NCBI GenBank assembly: GCA_013695885.1
Contig: JACCZP010000039.1
Location: 1 to 8,453, forward strand
Length of the DNA stretch: 8,453 nt
Origin: Thermoleophilaceae bacterium
Lineage (GTDB): Bacteria; Actinomycetota; Thermoleophilia; Solirubrobacterales; Thermoleophilaceae
Direction of reading: 5' to 3'
In this document: piece by piece, positions 5,785-8,453 of the stretch
Layout: every line of letters begins with the position of its first letter
Position numbering within the stretch: position 1 is the stretch's first letter
Notes under the pieces: generated by a model
Told to the model about the DNA's origin: nothing
Seen by the model: the letters and a program-made list of their open reading frames with translations, nothing else
Databases searched by the model: none
Program-made: the position numbers and the translations under genes

Positions 5785-7093
5785 CGGCGCCGAGCGTCAG
5801 CAGCACGTCGCCGTCGCGGAGCTCCTCGGCGAGGAGGCGCTCGGCGTCGTCCTGGCCTGGCGTCCAGTACACGGGCCGCCCGGCGGCAGCGTCCGCGGTC
5901 GCGGTCGCCACGAGCCATCCCGACACGCCGGGGTGGTCCTCGGTGCGCTCCCGCGCGGGATAGACGTCGAGGACGAGCACCACGTCGGCCACCGACAGCG
6001 CCCGGCCGAACTCGCGACGAAGGAGCGCGGTGCGCGAGTAGAGGTGGGGCTGAAAGCACGCCACGAGGCGCCGCGGCTCGAGCGTGCGGGCGGCCTCGAG
6101 CGTGGCCCGGACCTCGGTGGGATGGTGGGCGTAGTCGTCGTATACGGCAGCGCCCGAGTGGGCCGTGCCGACAAGCTCGAAGCGCCGCCCGGCGCCGGTG
6201 AACGAGGCGAGCGCGGGTCCGGCCTCGGGCGGCTCGACGCCGGCGGCCCGGCAGGCGCCGAGCGCGGCCAGCGCGTTCAGGACGTTGTGTGCGCCGGGGA
6301 CCCGCAGCCTCACCTCGACGCCGTCCACCATGAAGCTCGACCCCCCGGGGTCGAGCCGGACCTCGTGCGCGGCGAGACCGCCCTCCTCGATCCCGAAGGT
6401 CTCGACCGCCTCCACTCCGGTGAGACGGAGACGCTCCCACACGAGCCGCCGCGGCGCCGGCTCGAGCCACCGGCGGAACGCCGTCTCGAGCTGGGCCACC
6501 GAACGGTAGGTGGCGTGATGGTCGAGCTCGAGGTTGGTGACCACGGCGATGTCGGGGGCAAGCTCCAGGAACGAGCGGTCGGACTCGTCGGCCTCGACGA
6601 CCATCCACTCGCCGTCCCCCCACCCGGCGTTCGCGCGGGTGGAGCGCAACTCGCCGCCGATCAGGTAGGCGGGATCGCGGCCGGTCTCGATCAGGACGTG
6701 GGCGGCCATGCTCGACGTCGTCGTCTTGCCGTGGGTGCCCGACACGCCGATCGAGCGCTTGAGCGCGGCCGCCTCGGCCAGCAGCCGGCCACGGTGGAGG
6801 ACCGGCTGGCCGCGCTCGCGGGCGAGCGCCAGCTCAGCGTTGTGCTCGGAGATCGCGGTGGAGACCACCACCTCGGCTCCCGCGGGCACGTTCGCCGCGT
6901 CGTGGCCGACGGCGGGCTCGAGCCCGCCCTCGCGCAGGCGCGCGATGTAGGAGCTCTCGGCGCGGTCGGAGCCCGAGACCTGCGCGCCGAGTACATGCGC
7001 GACGAGGGCCAGGCCGCTCATGCCCGCGCCGCCGACGCCTATGAAGTGAAGGCGCCGTCCCGCCCAGGGACCATCAGTCACGGCGCCGGCCAA
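5741..7093 (-). CDS. murC: UDP-N-acetylmuramate--L-alanine ligase
   Basis: MurC is the ATP-dependent cytoplasmic ligase that adds L-alanine to UDP-MurNAc, beginning the peptidoglycan stem peptide. All three Mur-ligase domains are present: the N-terminal UDP-binding fold (HFIGVGGAGMSGLA, about residues 16-29), the ATPase centre (P-loop GTHGKTTT, about 119-126; EADESD, about 167-172; TNLELDHH, about 186-193), and the C-terminal domain with YDDYAHHPTEV (about 318-328). At 450 residues the length is normal. The start is uncertain: TTG at 7093 immediately follows the stop of a proline-rich ORF (TGATTG), suggesting reinitiation, while a GTG at 7081 gives MTDGPWAGRRLHF. Neither has a Shine-Dalgarno. 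No murG or ftsW lies directly upstream; murC seems to head its transcription unit. Confidence 0.97.
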   Translation of the reverse strand: MAGAVTDGPWAGRRLHFIGVGGAGMSGLALVAHVLGAQVSGSDRAESSYIARLREGGLEPAVGHDAANVPAGAEVVVSTAISEHNAELALARERGQPVLHRGRLLAEAAALKRSIGVSGTHGKTTTSSMAAHVLIETGRDPAYLIGGELRSTRANAGWGDGEWMVVEADESDRSFLELAPDIAVVTNLELDHHATYRSVAQLETAFRRWLEPAPRRLVWERLRLTGVEAVETFGIEEGGLAAHEVRLDPGGSSFMVDGVEVRLRVPGAHNVLNALAALGACRAAGVEPPEAGPALASFTGAGRRFELVGTAHSGAAVYDDYAHHPTEVRATLEAARTLEPRRLVACFQPHLYSRTALLRREFGRALSVADVVLVLDVYPARERTEDHPGVSGWLVATATADAAAGRPVYWTPGQDDAERLLAEELRDGDVLLTLGAGDVDRLAHRLVHAP

Positions 7094-7279
7094 TCAGATC
7101 GACGGCGGCGGCTCCGGGCTCGGCGGCGGCGTCGGCACGCCGGGGCCACCCGGCGGCGTGGGCGCCGGAGGGCTCGGCTCCGGGCCTGGAGGGGCCGGCC
7201 CAGGTACGCCGGAGCCGGGTGCGGGAGGCTGCGGCACGGCGTCCACCTTAGACCCGCGGGTGGGCGTACCAGCCTTCAC
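7094..7279 (-). CDS. Proline-rich small ORF directly before murC
   Basis: I do not recognise this ORF and it may not be a gene. From a GTG at 7279 it encodes 61 residues, 25 of them proline. From a second in-frame GTG at 7237 it is 47 residues with 24 prolines. That GTG lies 7 bases after a TAnnnT element, as a leaderless start would. There is no membrane segment and no known domain. Two PPP motifs (residues 51-53 and 57-59 of the long form) come just before the stop, and the stop abuts the TTG of murC. Polyproline stalls ribosomes unless EF-P helps, so a leader-peptide role for murC is conceivable, but this is inference. GC-rich noncoding DNA can also give such proline-rich frames. Confidence 0.35.
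   Translation of the reverse strand: MKAGTPTRGSKVDAVPQPPAPGSGVPGPAPPGPEPSPPAPTPPGGPGVPTPPPSPEPPPSI
7245..7250 (-). promoter_or_regulatory. Possible -10 box for the murC transcript
   Basis: TAAGGT on the minus strand matches TAnnnT and stands 7 bases before an in-frame GTG (7237) of the proline-rich ORF, the spacing expected for a leaderless transcript. No convincing -35 is found 17-18 bases upstream (GCTGGT there). This is a weak call, supported mainly by the need for a promoter in this divergent spacer. Confidence 0.3.
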
Positions 7280-7394
7280 CTGACACCTCGTCCGGCAGGA
7301 GCGAAGCCTGACCGCCCCGGTCGCCGCGGGGTTAGGGCCCCGGAGAGCGGGGTAGGCCTAATTGCTGAGTCAGACCCGAGTCGAGGAGACATGC
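7280..7394. other. Divergent spacer between murC unit and SOD gene
   Basis: This stretch separates two divergent transcription units and should hold the promoter of the dismutase gene. On the plus strand the A/T-richer TAGGCCTAATTG (7353-7364) is the only -10-like region, without a clear -35. The only other feature is GAGGAG (7383-7388), the Shine-Dalgarno of the dismutase gene. No recognisable operator or metal-regulator box was found by eye. Confidence 0.4.
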
Positions 7395-8048
7395 ATGCCC
7401 TGGGACGAGCTTGAAGCACGCCAGTTCCCCGCCTTCGAGAAGGAGCTCGAGGGAATCTCCAAGCAGACGATGGAGGACCACTACAAGCTCTACGAGGGCT
7501 ACGTCAAGAAGACGAACGAGACGCGCAAGATCCTCAAGGAGTTCGACTACGGGGATATCGAGGGCAACCAAGTCTACTCGGCGCTCCGCGCGGTGGCCGT
7601 GGACTACACCTTCGCTCTGCTCGGCTTCAAGAACCACGAGCTCTACTTCGGCCACCTCGGCGGAGACGGCGGCGACCCGGACGGCCGCTTCGCCGAGATC
7701 GTCGGCGACGAGTTCCCGGGAGGACTCGAGAACTGGCAGCAGTCGGTGCGCAAGAGCGCCTCGGCAGCTCGCGGCTGGGTGATGGTCGGATACGACCTGA
7801 ACGACGGGTCGATCTTCAACTACATCATGGACACCCAGAACCTCTGGGCGGTCTACAACATGGTTCCGATCCTCGCCCTCGACGTGTACGAGCACGCCTA
7901 CGTGCGTGATTTCGGGGCGACGCCCGACGGGCGCAAGGAGTACGTCGAGGCCTTCTTCAAGAACCTCGACTGGGACCACGTGAACCGTCAGTTGGCTCAG
8001 GCCGAGGCCGCGCGCCAGGCCGCTCAGCAGTCGGCGACCGAGGGGTAG
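7395..8048 (+). CDS. Fe/Mn superoxide dismutase family protein
   Basis: This is a cytoplasmic dismutase-type protein (no signal peptide) that would convert superoxide to oxygen and hydrogen peroxide at an Fe or Mn centre. All four metal ligands of the family can be placed: H29 in TMEDHYKLYEGYV, H81 in KNHELYFGHLGG, D163 and H167 in ALDVYEHAYV. The C-terminal FFKNLDWDHVNRQ also fits. It belongs to the divergent branch with a YxGYV segment and HELYF instead of the classic HHxxHHxxYV and HxFYW, so several second-shell residues differ. Metal choice and even activity cannot be read from sequence. The ATG at 7395 has GAGGAG 6 bases upstream, giving 217 residues; the frame is open to a TTG at 7362 without support. 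An Ala/Gln-rich tail ends the protein. It is transcribed away from murC. Confidence 0.9.
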   Translation: MPWDELEARQFPAFEKELEGISKQTMEDHYKLYEGYVKKTNETRKILKEFDYGDIEGNQVYSALRAVAVDYTFALLGFKNHELYFGHLGGDGGDPDGRFAEIVGDEFPGGLENWQQSVRKSASAARGWVMVGYDLNDGSIFNYIMDTQNLWAVYNMVPILALDVYEHAYVRDFGATPDGRKEYVEAFFKNLDWDHVNRQLAQAEAARQAAQQSATEG

Positions 8049-8063
8049 CCGCCGGCCGGCATC

Positions 8064-8109
8064 GCTCGCCTTCCCGCCGGCCCCGGCCGAGCCGGGCCTG
8101 CGGGCGAGC
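8064..8109 (+). terminator. Two-tiered GC hairpin after the dismutase gene
   Basis: Starting 15 bases after the dismutase stop, GCTCGCC (8064-8070) pairs with GGCGAGC (8103-8109). Within it CGGC (8084-8087) pairs with GCCG (8091-8094) around a CGA loop, extended by GG/CC pairs across one bulged C. No T-run follows, so it would be a hairpin-type terminator of the kind common in high-GC genomes. It lies between two convergent genes and may serve both. Confidence 0.55.
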
Positions 8110-8128
8110 AGCGACGTGGGGCCTCACA

Positions 8129-8452
8129 TCATCGGCTCGACAGGCTCCTGGCGTGGCCCCCGCGAGCGGTCAGGTCACCGTTTGCGACCTTGTAGGCGAC
8201 CGTGTCGGCATAGTCGCCGCCCCCATCGCGCGTGCGCACGCCCGCCTGCTCCGGCTTGACCTCCAGATCGGCCAACGCGCGCGCCGCCTGGGGCTCGAAG
8301 CAGCGCACCGCAAGCCACCTGCCGGTCATCGCGTCGTCGAACCCAGCGCTCGTCCATGCCTGGGCAGCGACTTCAGGATCACCGCCCCGATCGGCGAGCT
8401 CCCCGTACTTCCTGATCGTCTCGACACTCGTCTTGGGCGCCGGGTAGTACAC
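8129..8452 (-). CDS. Hypothetical protein with short helical repeats (probably partial)
   Basis: I do not recognise the family. The frame runs 107 codons from a GTG at the extreme right edge to a TGA at 8131-8129; the true start may lie outside the window. Around residues 27-72 are short repeats of an Ala-Trp-rich helical pattern: VAAQAWTSAGF, then GRWLAVRCFEPQAARALADL, then EVKPEQAG. This resembles the helix-turn-helix-like W..AGF..../..P..A..L modules seen in many actinobacterial proteins of unknown function. A Gly/Asp stretch and DYADTVAYKVANGDLT follow. There is no signal peptide, membrane segment or catalytic motif in the visible part. The low-repeat, mixed composition argues for real coding. 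It is convergent with the dismutase gene across an 80-base spacer holding a hairpin. Confidence 0.6.
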   Translation of the reverse strand: MYYPAPKTSVETIRKYGELADRGGDPEVAAQAWTSAGFDDAMTGRWLAVRCFEPQAARALADLEVKPEQAGVRTRDGGGDYADTVAYKVANGDLTARGGHARSLSSR

Positions 8453-8453
8453 C

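Noticed and set aside
5348..7414. A 688-codon plus-strand open frame covering murB and murC.
   Set aside because: It lies antisense to two well-supported genes and its translation is Arg/Gly/Ala/His-biased, the usual artefact of high-GC third positions.
1..8453. CRISPR arrays, tRNA or rRNA genes, prophage or defence clusters.
   Set aside because: No spaced repeats, cloverleaf-like segments or phage/defence proteins were recognised on either strand; the toxin-antitoxin pair is the only accessory module.

Overview
The window is GC-rich DNA (coding regions strongly G/C at third codon positions) with frequent GTG/TTG starts and tightly overlapping genes. It carries a cell-division/peptidoglycan block without ftsA between ftsQ and ftsZ. 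I infer a high-GC actinobacterium, possibly of the Thermoleophilia/Gaiellales/Solirubrobacterales kind. The lineage is a guess from composition, gene order and protein style; no rRNA or other strict marker is present.

Layout. Most genes are on the minus strand and are read right to left. (1) About 5741-7279: a proline-rich small ORF and murC, apparently the start of a transcription unit. (2) murB (overlapping murC) and ftsQ (GTGA overlap with murB) follow. (3) A 209-base ftsQ-ftsZ spacer holds a good promoter and two perfect inverted repeats, then ftsZ. (4) Downstream of ftsZ is a small accessory island, about 1484-2469: a FitA/VapC(FitB)-type toxin-antitoxin pair on the minus strand, abutting a decayed GNAT acetyltransferase on the plus strand. 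(5) gcvT and gcvH (3' end cut by the window edge) follow as a glycine-cleavage operon. (6) Right of murC and divergent from it is an Fe/Mn superoxide dismutase family gene, followed by a long GC-rich hairpin. A convergent ORF of unknown function, probably truncated by the window edge, closes the window.

How the genes work together. MurC adds L-alanine to UDP-MurNAc, which MurB makes, and FtsQ and FtsZ belong to the divisome, so this is a truncated dcw (division and cell wall) cluster. GcvT and GcvH are the T and H proteins of glycine cleavage; gcvP is expected just left of the window. The toxin-antitoxin pair and GNAT remnant look like an insertion/decay scar between the two housekeeping blocks.

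I found no convincing wholly new multi-gene system. The best leads are the ftsZ leader structure, the antitoxin that appears to start at CTG, the proline-rich leader ORF directly before murC, and the GNAT pseudogene cut off exactly at the toxin gene.
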